DNA of 32,603 bases from Bacteroidales bacterium (lineage in GTDB: Bacteria > Bacteroidota > Bacteroidia > Bacteroidales > CG2-30-32-10), in contig DAOQAK010000048.1 in assembly GCA_035353855.1 (NCBI GenBank), forward strand, positions 1 through 32,603, in the 5' to 3' direction. Below, one piece after another: positions 16,542-25,066 of this stretch; position 1 is the stretch's first letter; the number at the start of each line of letters is the position of its first letter. The notes under the pieces are model-generated. The model saw only the letters and a list, made by a program, of their open reading frames with translations. It was not told the origin of the DNA and made no database searches. A program made the position numbers and the translations under genes.

Positions 16542-17063
16542 ATGAACGAACTACTTGATATATTGAAATATGTATTACCATCACTTATTGTTTTGGCTAC
16601 ATCATACTACCTGTTGAAAATTTTTCTGGAAAATGAACAAAAGAAAAGAAGTGTAGATATTAAAATGGCCGGTTATAAAATTATTACACCTATCCGGTTG
16701 CAGGCTTATGAAAGGCTTGTTCTTTTTCTAGAGCGCATTTCACCGGAAAGCCTTGTTATGAGGGTTCACAAGACCGATTTAACAGCCATACAGATGCAAG
16801 CACTTTTATTGCAGAACGTACGCGAAGAATTTGAACACAATCTGTCTCAGCAGGTTTACGTTTCCTCACAAGCATGGGAACTTATTAAAACAGCAAAGGA
16901 AGATACAATCAAATTAATCAATACTGCTTCAACTAAAATAAATGATAATGCAACTTCTACGGAACTAAGCCAGAAAGTATTTGAATTATCATTAACAGAA
17001 AACAGATCGGTAACTAAATCGGCACTGGAATTTTTGAAAAATGAAATTCGATTATTATTTTAA
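16542..17063 (+). CDS. Membrane-anchored protein of unknown function
   Basis: A 173-residue protein with one N-terminal membrane helix (about 10-28, YVLPSLIVLATSYYLLKIFL) and a cytosolic helical domain. The segment PIRLQAYERLVLFLERISPESLVMRVH (51-77) followed by LLLQNVREEFEHNLSQQVYVSSQAWELIKTAKED is a pattern I associate with a Bacteroidota-restricted family of unknown function. It diverges from the aminotransferase gene and converges on the receptor gene, with which it shares the bases TTAA at 17060-17063 so that both stop codons overlap. No function can be proposed. Confidence 0.85.
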   Translation: MNELLDILKYVLPSLIVLATSYYLLKIFLENEQKKRSVDIKMAGYKIITPIRLQAYERLVLFLERISPESLVMRVHKTDLTAIQMQALLLQNVREEFEHNLSQQVYVSSQAWELIKTAKEDTIKLINTASTKINDNATSTELSQKVFELSLTENRSVTKSALEFLKNEIRLLF

Positions 17064-19552
17064 TCTTCACTTCCATTAAAATCTTCGTTGTTATTGTTTT
17101 CGAAACTCTTCTTTTTCTCTTTAGATTGTTTCATGCTTCCCACTTTATATGTAAAGCCTAAGAATATTCCTCTTGAGTCTCTTCCACGCTTCATATCTAT
17201 CGTGTAATTTGTTCCACTGCGTTTCATATTGAATTGCTGGGTATTGAAAATATCACTAAACCTTAAAGAAATACTTGCTTTCTTTTTGAGTATATCTTTT
17301 TTCATGGCAAGGTCGGCAAAATACATTGCCTGCATTGTTCCCTGCAATTGAATCATTGGCGCACGATAATTCCCCATTACCTGGATATCGAGATTTTTCA
17401 AAACGGTTACAGTGGAATTCAGTTTTGCTGTCCAGCTATAATTGCTGTTGGTAAGCTCTTCACCTTCTTCAGTACCTTTCATTATAGTTCTGAAGTAGCT
17501 GAATGTTGTATTGATTTTCCACCATTTGGTAATATCATGAGCGAAAATAAATTCAAGTCCGTACGATGTACCTGATGAAATATTATCAAAGGTCATATTT
17601 TGAATTCCTAAACTATCAAACCACATTGTATGCTGAATAGCATCATTGATTTGCTTATAGAATATTGAGGAGTTCAGCGAAGTTTTCCCCCAATATTTCA
17701 GGTGACCCAGTTCATACGAGTCAATATATTCGGGTGTAAGGTATGGATTACCAGAACGTCTAAATCCGGGTTCCGTGGCATCTATAAATGGATTCAGCAT
17801 AAAATAACGAGGTCTGTTTACTCTACGGCTGTAACTTATCTGGAATGAATTATCATTTTTCAGGTTCATATTAAGATGCAGTGTTGGAAATAAACTGAAA
17901 TAATTTTTTTTGTACTCTTCATTCATTGTTTGTTGAGTTGATTTTGTTAAAGCCTGTTCCGCACGTAATCCTGCTGAAAATTCAAAAACACCTATGGTAT
18001 TAGAATATGTAGCATAGACAGAATGAATTTGCTCATCGTAAATAAACCTGTTGCTCAAAGTGGTATCATCTGACCATACAGCAGTAGAGTCATCATATTT
18101 AAGAACAGTATAATCGTTATCCATATTCCTGATAATGCTTTTTGCACCGGCTTCAAACCTGCTATTTTTCGTGATAGGATAAGAATAATCGGTTTGCAAG
18201 GTGGTAACTTTACTTTTATCATCAGTAGAATTACTCTGAAAAGCAGGTAATCCTAAATGTGTTATATTATCAGGAAGGAAATATTGTAATACCCTATCGC
18301 TTCCTTCTGATTCATTAGAAACAGAATGAATGGCATCAAATGTTAATGATTCGCCTTTTTTATCAAATGTTCTTTTGTAATTGAACATATAATCCATCGA
18401 GTTTTCATCACCTGTTTCTTTAATATCATTTTCATAATACGAAGTGATCATTTCATTGAAATCAAGTTCGGTACTTTTGTCAAATTCTTTTTCCACGCTG
18501 CTTTCAGCACCATATGTTCCTGAAATGGTAAATGAATTTTTATCATTCAAATAAAAATCGGTTCCAATTTTTATACTATGTGATAATCGGTTTCGGGTTG
18601 ATTTTTCATCTTCTTCAAGATATGATAGTGTATCATTAAAATTGTATGTACGATTAAAATCAGACCAGCCCTTGGAGTGGAAAGAACGAAAATCATAATT
18701 AGCAAAAACATTTACTTTATTCTTGCTGTAGTTTAATGCTACAGAACCCGAATATCGGTCACCTGTTCCTGCATTAACAGTAAACACTCCATTATATCCT
18801 CTTTCTTTTTTCTTTTTTAAAATGATATTTATTATCCCTGTCATTCCATCTGGATCGTACTTTGCCGAAGGATTTGAAATGACTTCAATACTCTCGATAG
18901 AGCTTGCCGGGATTTGTTCCAGTATTGCGGAACGGCTCATTCCAGTAAGAGCTGATGGTTTGCCATCAATTAGAACTGTAATATTGGAATTACCACGCAT
19001 ACTAAGGTTTCCATCAATATCAACTGTAACAGAAGGAATGGTTTGCATTACATCAACAGCATTTCCTCCTGCACTTACCAATGCTTTTTCAACATTAATT
19101 ACTTTTTTATCGAGTGTAAATTCCACCGCATTCTTTTTTTCTTTTACCTCAACAGCATCAAGCATTGCAGAAGATGGTACCATTTTAATTGTATCAAGAG
19201 TTTTTGATGGTTCCTTAGGATTTACAAGGATATTACCAATTTTCTGAGATCTATGTCCAATAAGGTTTACAGCAAGATAATATTTACCAAAAGGAATTTT
19301 TTCTAATTTAAATTTTCCCAGGGTATCAGTAATTGCGCCTGTAACCATTGTTGAATCGAGCGCTTTATGTAATACCACATAAACATATCCTACGGGTTTT
19401 TGTGTTTCTGAATTTATAACTATACCACTAACTGTTCCAATTGGATTACCATAATTCATGTTGCCACTGCCATGTTCCTGGGATTTAACTGAGATAAAAA
19501 ATAAGGAAAGCAAAAATGCCAGTGTAATTTTTTTCAATAGATTATGATTCAT
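17060..19552 (-). CDS. TonB-receptor-like outer-membrane beta-barrel protein
   Basis: An 830-residue outer-membrane protein with a signal peptide (about 1-24, FLLSLFFISVKSQ), a carboxypeptidase-regulatory-like beta domain (about 38-125, SGIVINSETQKPVGYVYVVL...GKFKLEKIPFGKYYLAVNLIGH), a plug-like domain (about 150-250, GGNAVDVMQTIPSVTVDIDGNLSMRGNSNITVLIDGKPSAL...SIESIEVISNPSAKYDPDGMTGIINIILKK), and a beta-barrel of the OMP_b-brl_3 kind. No SusD partner or TonB box is obvious. After the last strand (GIFLGFTYKVG) is a charged tail rich in Lys, then Asn/Asp. Such receptors take up unknown ligands; the S46 peptidase upstream suggests, weakly, peptide use. It is 99 bases downstream of the peptidase. 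Confidence 0.9.
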   Translation of the reverse strand: MNHNLLKKITLAFLLSLFFISVKSQEHGSGNMNYGNPIGTVSGIVINSETQKPVGYVYVVLHKALDSTMVTGAITDTLGKFKLEKIPFGKYYLAVNLIGHRSQKIGNILVNPKEPSKTLDTIKMVPSSAMLDAVEVKEKKNAVEFTLDKKVINVEKALVSAGGNAVDVMQTIPSVTVDIDGNLSMRGNSNITVLIDGKPSALTGMSRSAILEQIPASSIESIEVISNPSAKYDPDGMTGIINIILKKKKERGYNGVFTVNAGTGDRYSGSVALNYSKNKVNVFANYDFRSFHSKGWSDFNRTYNFNDTLSYLEEDEKSTRNRLSHSIKIGTDFYLNDKNSFTISGTYGAESSVEKEFDKSTELDFNEMITSYYENDIKETGDENSMDYMFNYKRTFDKKGESLTFDAIHSVSNESEGSDRVLQYFLPDNITHLGLPAFQSNSTDDKSKVTTLQTDYSYPITKNSRFEAGAKSIIRNMDNDYTVLKYDDSTAVWSDDTTLSNRFIYDEQIHSVYATYSNTIGVFEFSAGLRAEQALTKSTQQTMNEEYKKNYFSLFPTLHLNMNLKNDNSFQISYSRRVNRPRYFMLNPFIDATEPGFRRSGNPYLTPEYIDSYELGHLKYWGKTSLNSSIFYKQINDAIQHTMWFDSLGIQNMTFDNISSGTSYGLEFIFAHDITKWWKINTTFSYFRTIMKGTEEGEELTNSNYSWTAKLNSTVTVLKNLDIQVMGNYRAPMIQLQGTMQAMYFADLAMKKDILKKKASISLRFSDIFNTQQFNMKRSGTNYTIDMKRGRDSRGIFLGFTYKVGSMKQSKEKKKSFENNNNEDFNGSED

Positions 19553-19651
19553 AAAATTTAATATTTAAAATATTTAAAACTAAAATTTAGACTCACAAGT
19601 TATAATTTACTTGCAGCACTTTATGTTAAAAAAAAGTTAATTTAAAATAGA

Positions 19652-21817
19652 TTATTTTTCAACAATATTCATTTCATCAATTAACCTTTTGGCTCCAGCA
19701 TATTTATCGATTATAAAAAGGGTGTATCGTATATCAAGGGCTATATTCCTGCATTGTTCTTTATCATACATTATATCACTCATTGTTCCTTCCCACACTC
19801 TATCGAAATTTATTCCTATCAGCTGTCCTTCTCCATCCAATACCGGGCTTCCCGAATTTCCTCCGGTAGTATGATTGGTAGCTATAAATGCAACGTGCAT
19901 GGTGCTATCCGTTGAATAGCGTCCGTAATTTTTAGTATCATAAAGATTTTTCAAATATTCAGGAACTTTATAATCACTCACTTCTTCATCTTCTTTCTGC
20001 ATCACACCTTCAAGCGTTGTATAATAATTATAATCTACTGCATCCATAGGCTTATAGTCATTCACTTTACCGTAAGCAACACGCAGTGTTAAATTAGCAT
20101 CAGGATAAAATTTTTTGCCGGGTTGCATTTCGCGAAGCCCTGTAATATATATCCTATAAAGGCTATCCAGTTCATCATTGTATTTATAATATGACGGAAG
20201 AATATTTTCATTTAAATTTTTATATAGCGCTGAAGCCAGTTTAAAAACAGGGTCGTTGCTAATAACAGCCGTTTTATTTCTTTTGAATTTCGAAAGCGTT
20301 TTTTCCACTCCGGCCTGTGATGAAAATGAAGTATTGGCATAAACATATGAAACATATTTTTCAATATCTCCACCGAATTTATTTTTTATTATTTCTTCAA
20401 AATATTTTGGTTGATATGCTGATGTGCCCTGTAAATAGTATATGCTGATCAAAGCGGAAAATAATTTTTTATCCGTTTCCAGGTTATAATTTTTAAAAAA
20501 CCCTTTTGCTCCGTTCTTCATTTGTTCCACAATTTTTGTTACATCTTCGTCTTTAACTTTTTTATCAAGGCTTTTTGTAATAAGATTGTTATATCCCCAT
20601 GCATATTTTACTAATTCAATTCCCACTCCTGATTCGGAAAAATAATCGTAAGCCAGTTCAACAGGAGAGAATTTTTCATAAACTTTTTTAAATTCATCCA
20701 GCAGTTTTCCATATTTCTCTTTTCTTGAAGCATCAGTATTAACCCATGTGGTGAATTCATTTTCGAGTAATTGCTTTTTCTCAACTCCATCAAGTTTTGT
20801 AATGCCTTTACTTTCGCCTATAAATTTTTTCCAGTAATTAGCAATACCCACATATTTCGATGCATACTGAATTTTTATCAGCGGGTCGCTTTTCATGGCA
20901 GCACTCATGATCTTTAATTTTTTATCACGAATGCCAATAAGTACGGGATTTTCAACATTAGCTACCAGGTTCACACCATACGATGTCAAATATTCCTGTG
21001 TTCTTCCGGGAAATCCATAAACCATAGTGAAATCATTTTTTTGTACACCTTTAATTGAAATGGTCAGCGATTTCTTAGGAACATAAGGAATATTATTTTT
21101 AGAATAATCTGCCGGGTTATTGCTGCTATCTGCATAAATCCTGAATACTGAAAAATCGCCCGTATGCCGTGGCCACATCCAGTTATCGGTATCGCCGCCA
21201 AAACTTCCAATACTTGTAGGAGGAGCACCCACCAACCTTACATCGGTGAATACTTCATGAACAAAAAGATAATACTCATTGCCATAATAGAAAGGTTTTA
21301 CTTTGGCTTTGTAATGCGTCCCTTTCACTGCTTCTGATTCAACTTTTGATATATTTTTTAATATTATTTCATCGCGTTGCGCTTCAGTCATTTTAGCAGT
21401 AACACCATCCAGAATTTTTGCAGTAACATCTTCCATTCTTACAATAAATGTAACACTAAGACCGGAACATTGCAATTCATCCGACTGTTCCTTAGCCCAG
21501 AATCCATCTTCCAGATAATTATGGTCGAGAGAAGAATGTGATTGTATAGCGCTGTATCCGCAATGATGATTGGTAAAGACCAATCCTTTATTGCTTACTA
21601 CTTCGGCTGTACATCCGCTGCCAAACAGGCATATCGCATCTTTCAGGCTGGAATGATTAACGCTGTAAATATCTTCGGCAGTAAGTTTCAGTCCCATACT
21701 TTGCATATCACTTTCGTTCAATTGCTCCAGCAAAACCGGCAGCCACATGCCTTCATCGGCTTTAACATTAAAAATAGAAATAAGAAAAACAAAAAATATA
21801 ATTAATGATTTTTTCAT
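19652..21817 (-). CDS. S46 family dipeptidyl-peptidase, DPP11-like
   Basis: A periplasmic exo-serine peptidase that removes dipeptides from peptide N-termini. Taking the ATG at 21817 gives 721 residues with a signal peptide (MKKSLIIFFVFLISIFNVKA) and mature start near DEGMWLP, the typical S46 beginning. The chymotrypsin-like triad is visible: H85 in FTNHHCGYSAIQ, an Asp near 221 in WPRHTGDFSVFRIYAD, and S655 in GGNSGSPV. Arg673, 18 residues after the Ser (INFDRVWEGTMSD), is the residue linked to Asp/Glu specificity in DPP11; DPP7 has Gly there. The longer frame to 21946 is rejected because a -7 box at 21844-21851 lies inside it. Bacteroidota use DPP11 to feed on oligopeptides. Confidence 0.93.
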   Translation of the reverse strand: MKKSLIIFFVFLISIFNVKADEGMWLPVLLEQLNESDMQSMGLKLTAEDIYSVNHSSLKDAICLFGSGCTAEVVSNKGLVFTNHHCGYSAIQSHSSLDHNYLEDGFWAKEQSDELQCSGLSVTFIVRMEDVTAKILDGVTAKMTEAQRDEIILKNISKVESEAVKGTHYKAKVKPFYYGNEYYLFVHEVFTDVRLVGAPPTSIGSFGGDTDNWMWPRHTGDFSVFRIYADSSNNPADYSKNNIPYVPKKSLTISIKGVQKNDFTMVYGFPGRTQEYLTSYGVNLVANVENPVLIGIRDKKLKIMSAAMKSDPLIKIQYASKYVGIANYWKKFIGESKGITKLDGVEKKQLLENEFTTWVNTDASRKEKYGKLLDEFKKVYEKFSPVELAYDYFSESGVGIELVKYAWGYNNLITKSLDKKVKDEDVTKIVEQMKNGAKGFFKNYNLETDKKLFSALISIYYLQGTSAYQPKYFEEIIKNKFGGDIEKYVSYVYANTSFSSQAGVEKTLSKFKRNKTAVISNDPVFKLASALYKNLNENILPSYYKYNDELDSLYRIYITGLREMQPGKKFYPDANLTLRVAYGKVNDYKPMDAVDYNYYTTLEGVMQKEDEEVSDYKVPEYLKNLYDTKNYGRYSTDSTMHVAFIATNHTTGGNSGSPVLDGEGQLIGINFDRVWEGTMSDIMYDKEQCRNIALDIRYTLFIIDKYAGAKRLIDEMNIVEK

Positions 21818-21843
21818 AAATGTTTTGAATTTATTTGCAATTG

Positions 21844-21851
21844 CAAAAGTA
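21844..21851 (-). promoter_or_regulatory. -7 box of the S46 peptidase gene
   Basis: The minus strand reads TACTTTTG, matching TAnnTTTG, 27 bases before the chosen ATG at 21817. It fixes the start downstream of the long frame's first codon. Confidence 0.5.
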
Positions 21852-21854
21852 TGA

Positions 21855-22050
21855 TTAATTTTAGATTTATGATTTAGATTTTGGGCTTGAAGTTTGGAAC
21901 TTTGAATTAATAGCACACGAATGACGCGGATTATATAGATATACACAGATAAAGATTGAATTTGATTTACGATTTTAGATTTGGGATTTCAATAGAACGC
22001 TGACGACGCGGATAATACGGATTTACACGGATGATGAATTATTAAATGAT
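21855..22050. repeat. Intergenic degenerate repeats: GATTT heptads and ACGCGGAT units
   Basis: The 311-base gap 21818-22128 has no gene. It holds GATTTTA-like heptads (about 21855-21890 and 21963-21990) alternating with two copies of a longer unit (about 21917-21950 and 21991-22034), both containing GACGCGGAT, then a TACxxxTTTACACxGAT-like end. A related unit lies at 24947-24986. Confidence 0.6.
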
Positions 22051-22128
22051 TGAATTGATGAATTGGTAAATAATAAAATTGAAGTTTGATGATTTAGGTT
22101 ATGAGAAATTATTTTAAATTTGAAAAAT

Positions 22129-22491
22129 ATGAAAATAAAAATAATTCAAATTGGGGAAATAAAAATTGCCGAGGTTGAATCGGGAAATATTATTATAAAA
22201 AATGTTGGCAACGCATTAGATATAATGGGGAATTGCAGTTATCAGGATTCGCATAAAATCATACTTCACGAAAAAAATATCATCCCCGATTTTTTCGATC
22301 TGAAAACAAAACTTGCCGGCGAAATACTTCAGAAATTTTCGACATACCGCGTACAGCTTGCCATTGTTGGTGATTATACTAAATACACAAGTAAAAGTCT
22401 TAATGATTTTATTTTTGAAAGTAATAAACTCGGACAAATTATTTTTGCCAGCTCAGTTGAAGAAGCAAAAGAAAAATTACTGAAAAAATAA
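22129..22491 (+). CDS. DUF4180 domain protein
   Basis: A 120-residue soluble protein of the DUF4180 family, whose function is unknown. Family marks are IAEVESGNIIIKNVGNALDIMGNCSYQDSHKIILHEKNIIPDFFDLKTKLAGEILQKFSTYRVQLAIVGDYTKYTSKSLNDFIFESNKLGQIIFASSVEEAKEKL; the FFDLKTxLAGEILQKF and VGDY stretches are most diagnostic. The frame extends three codons to a TTG at 22120, but the ATG at 22129 gives the normal family length. The next gene starts one base after the stop, so the two form an operon, although a soluble DUF4180 protein and an outer-membrane barrel have no obvious common job. Confidence 0.9.
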   Translation: MKIKIIQIGEIKIAEVESGNIIIKNVGNALDIMGNCSYQDSHKIILHEKNIIPDFFDLKTKLAGEILQKFSTYRVQLAIVGDYTKYTSKSLNDFIFESNKLGQIIFASSVEEAKEKLLKK

Positions 22492-22492
22492 T

Positions 22493-23185
22493 ATGAGAAA
22501 AACTATCTTCATAGCAATACTTTTGATTTCATTATATAGCTCTGGACAAGCTCAAGACAAAGATTTTCATTTTGGTTTTTGCATTTATCCGAATTATTCA
22601 ATTGGGATGATTACCAACGATGGCAGTGTTTCCGTTGACATGCAAAATTATTATGAAGATATTGAAATAGGCAAACCTTCAATTTCAGGAAATATTTTTG
22701 TTGAATATAATTTTACAAATAAATTTTCTTCATCTATAGGTATAGGATATCAAAACTGTGGCGAGAAAACTAAAAAGCAAGACCTGACTTATAATACATC
22801 CGACCCATTATTAGGAACACATGTTCGATTCGTATACAATCATCACAACCTTGAAATTCCGCTTCTTTTCAAATACAACATTACTAATGAAATATATGTA
22901 ACAGCCGGAACAAGCGCCATATTCAATATATACAACACCAGCACAAGTAAAATGTATTTTGAAAATAAATCAACTGAAAGAAATACGAATGAAGATAATT
23001 CCACATCGTTTCGTAAGATTAATTTATCGTTGAATGCAGGTATTGGATTTATCGTTCTTTCAAAAGAAAAATTCTCGTTATTCTCTCAGCCTGCTTTTCA
23101 GTTAGGGTTATTAGGCATTTCGAAGAATGCACCATTAAACCGGAAAATGATTTCAACCGGGTTAATTTTAGGTATTAAATTTTAA
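22493..23185 (+). CDS. Outer-membrane beta-barrel protein
   Basis: A 230-residue porin-like barrel of the OmpW/PorT-family type frequent in Bacteroidota. A signal peptide spans about 1-21 (MRKTIFIAILLISLYSSGQAQ), followed by FHFGFCIYPNYSIGM and alternating strands such as FSSSIGIGYQN, NLEIPLLFKYNITNEIYVTAGTSAIFNIYN and INLSLNAGIGFIVLS. It ends in an aromatic-terminated strand (STGLILGIKF), the signal for outer-membrane insertion. It differs from porT in lacking the LKPYHFGF motif, so no T9SS role is claimed. It follows the DUF4180 gene by one base. Confidence 0.85.
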   Translation: MRKTIFIAILLISLYSSGQAQDKDFHFGFCIYPNYSIGMITNDGSVSVDMQNYYEDIEIGKPSISGNIFVEYNFTNKFSSSIGIGYQNCGEKTKKQDLTYNTSDPLLGTHVRFVYNHHNLEIPLLFKYNITNEIYVTAGTSAIFNIYNTSTSKMYFENKSTERNTNEDNSTSFRKINLSLNAGIGFIVLSKEKFSLFSQPAFQLGLLGISKNAPLNRKMISTGLILGIKF

Positions 23186-23204
23186 AACAACCTGATCTTA
23201 AAAT

Positions 23205-23582
23205 TTATTTCGCAGCGATCACCGAAATTTCAATATCGGTATTCTTTGGCAGTTTCGCTACCTGTACACATTCGCGGGCGGGTGGATTTTCGCTGAAATA
23301 CTTTGCATAAGTCTCATTCACCTTTTCAAAGTTACTTAAATCAGATAAGAATATTGATGCTTTCACTACATTTGAAAAATCCATCCCGGCTTCTTTAAGT
23401 ATAGCGCCAATATTGGTCATCACTTGTTTTGTCTGTTCACAAATATCGCCGGTTAATAATTGTCCGCTTGCCGGGTTTATCGGGATTTGTCCCGAAACAA
23501 AAAGCATTCCGTTAACTTCTATTGCCTGACTGTATGGGCCTAATGCTTTTGGAGCATAATTAGTGTTGATTGATTTTTTCAT
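23205..23582 (-). CDS. ridA: RidA family enamine/imine deaminase
   Basis: Hydrolyses reactive 2-aminoacrylate-type enamines released by PLP enzymes; cytosolic trimer. The 125-residue protein is full length: PKALGPYSQAI (11-21), VSGQIPINPASGQL (29-42), VVKASIFLSDLSNFEKVNETYAKYF (72-96). R103 in NPPARECVQVAKLP is the Arg that binds the carboxylate in active RidA members, and E118 in DIEISVIA is the conserved acid, so the protein should be catalytically active. Monocistronic, with a -7 box 23 bases upstream. Confidence 0.96.
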   Translation of the reverse strand: MKKSINTNYAPKALGPYSQAIEVNGMLFVSGQIPINPASGQLLTGDICEQTKQVMTNIGAILKEAGMDFSNVVKASIFLSDLSNFEKVNETYAKYFSENPPARECVQVAKLPKNTDIEISVIAAK

Positions 23583-23992
23583 TTTAAGTTAAATTTCTTT
23601 TTCGCAAATATAATAAAGATGATAAGATTACAAGTTAACAAGTTGACAAGGTTTTCTATAGTTTGATCGCTGAATTGTTGAATTGCCAACTGCTCCGCCG
23701 CCGCGGACTGAGAACTGTGAACTTAATTTTATATTTTTAATTTTAATCAGTTTTCTTTTTTACCACAAAGAGCACAAAGGTTTATGGCAAAGATGCACAA
23801 AGAAATATTTTTTCAAACGTTCAATTGTTAAAATGTTCGATTGTTCAATTGCTCGATTGTTTAATGTTTAATTGCTCCGCCACAGCTGACTGTTGACCGA
23901 ATATTAATTTCACGCAAAGACGCAAAGACACAAAGTTTTTTATAATTTATTTCTTGAGGCTTGGAATTTGAGATTTTGTTATTTGAATTTTT
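23583..23992. repeat. Repeat-rich gene-free gap
   Basis: This 410-base gap has no plausible gene. It holds ACAAGTTA octamers (23630-23651), two related modules ending in CTCCGCC (about 23662-23720 and 23820-23898), AATTG/TTCGATTG octamers (23820-23866), and CACAAAG-type tracts (23762-23805, with CGCAAAG at 23910-23936). None is regular enough for a CRISPR. The ridA promoter lies at its left end. Confidence 0.6.
23605..23612 (-). promoter_or_regulatory. -7 box of ridA
   Basis: The minus strand reads TATATTTG, a TAnnTTTG match, 23 bases before the ridA ATG. A weaker CTTG lies about 18 bases farther upstream in place of TTTG. Confidence 0.5.
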
Positions 23993-24832
23993 CTAATCGA
24001 GCTTCGACAGTTTCTTCAAATCCTTTTCCTGCAAGGCATTCTGATTAGATGCATCAACCTTATGCGTATCGTAATAAACCACATCACCATCTTTCGCACA
24101 CACAAAAAACTTTGTACATTTGCACCCTGCTGCATCAGCATCCGGGCCAACCTTATGAAGATACACAACGTTGGATGTTTTATTTTCTATTGCTTTTTTT
24201 ATTTCACCAGTGGTAACAATTTTCACTGTGAAAGGATAAACTTTTTTTATTTTCTCAACAGTATTTAAATCGCTTGGTAAATCTTCATTCACAAGCCATA
24301 ACTCCATTTCAGCCATATTGTATTTTTTTGTTTTATCAACAAACGAAGGCACTTCCGAATAATGATCACGCATATACTTAATATGATTCTGCATATACTG
24401 CAATATTCCGCCAAGTTTATAAATATACAAAGCCTCGTCCTGGTCAGTAATGCACAAAGGCACCGAGCCAAGGTCGGGCATATTGTTGATATTGCTGCTT
24501 CCGCCAAGCGTGAAATTTAAAATATCATATTTACACGGAACACCATCTTCATTAAGTTCAGCCTCCGAAACCATTATGAATGAATTTCCCGCATTCGACA
24601 TTTTCGATTCAAAATCATCAGGGCTGATGAATTCATATGGAGTAATCGTCCAGAATTTTTTCATATAAACTTTCATCGTGGAATCGAATGTTGAGAAAGG
24701 GTCATTATTAGTAACAACAAGGGTTTTAGTAGTGAAGAATTTTTTTATTTGTGTTTCGTTTGCAAATTTCAATTGTGCAAAAATATGACTGCTAAAAACA
24801 ACGAGCAATGCAATTAAAATGTATCGTTTCAT
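23993..24832 (-). CDS. Exported protein of unknown function
   Basis: A 279-residue protein with a clear signal peptide (about 1-19, YILIALLVVFSSHIFAQ) and no membrane helix afterwards, so probably periplasmic or outer surface; there is no T9SS sorting domain at its C-terminus. I do not recognise the family. Visible features are KTLVVTNNDPFSTFDSTMKVYMKKFWTITPYEFISPDDFE (about 36-76), a middle region with LGGILQYMQNHIKYMRDHYSEVPSFVDKTKKY, and a C-terminal part with a CKCTKFFVC cluster of three Cys, which could form a disulfide or bind metal. It is a lone gene flanked by repeat-rich gaps. Confidence 0.8.
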   Translation of the reverse strand: MKRYILIALLVVFSSHIFAQLKFANETQIKKFFTTKTLVVTNNDPFSTFDSTMKVYMKKFWTITPYEFISPDDFESKMSNAGNSFIMVSEAELNEDGVPCKYDILNFTLGGSSNINNMPDLGSVPLCITDQDEALYIYKLGGILQYMQNHIKYMRDHYSEVPSFVDKTKKYNMAEMELWLVNEDLPSDLNTVEKIKKVYPFTVKIVTTGEIKKAIENKTSNVVYLHKVGPDADAAGCKCTKFFVCAKDGDVVYYDTHKVDASNQNALQEKDLKKLSKLD

Positions 24833-24946
24833 AAATTTTATTTTATTTACGAATTTAAAATTTACTTTAAAAGAAACGTAAATTTAGGAAAAATATTTCC
24901 ATTTTATTTCTAATCTCAAAGTAATTAATCATAATTATAAAAAAAT

Positions 24947-24986
24947 TCTCGCTGATTTACGCAGCATAAAAGCTGATTATCGCTGA
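24947..24986. repeat. Degenerate CGCTGAT direct repeat
   Basis: Three CGCTGA/GCTGAT units, separated by AT-rich bases, sit in the gap before rlmB. They resemble the ACGCGGAT/ACGCTGA units at 21917-22034 and are probably worn copies of one dispersed repeat family. Confidence 0.5.
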
Positions 24987-25044
24987 GCATTTATTTTATG
25001 AGAGAAATAAAAAATTATGAATTTTAGCCTTTTGCAATTTTTAT

Positions 25045-25052
25045 TACATTTG
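25045..25052 (+). promoter_or_regulatory. -7 box of the rlmB run
   Basis: TACATTTG matches TAnnTTTG, 14 bases before the rlmB ATG, implying a very short leader. A TTTG exists at 25031-25034 but is too close to be the -33 box. Confidence 0.4.
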
Positions 25053-25066
25053 CTGTTTAAGAAATT

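Noticed and set aside
18822..19247. 141-residue plus-strand open frame inside the receptor gene
   Set aside because: It is the antisense shadow of a well-supported plug-domain coding region and has no promoter, signal or family resemblance.
23762..23936. Repeat tracts read as a CRISPR array
   Set aside because: Units are short, unequal in length and spacing, and no cas genes are present.
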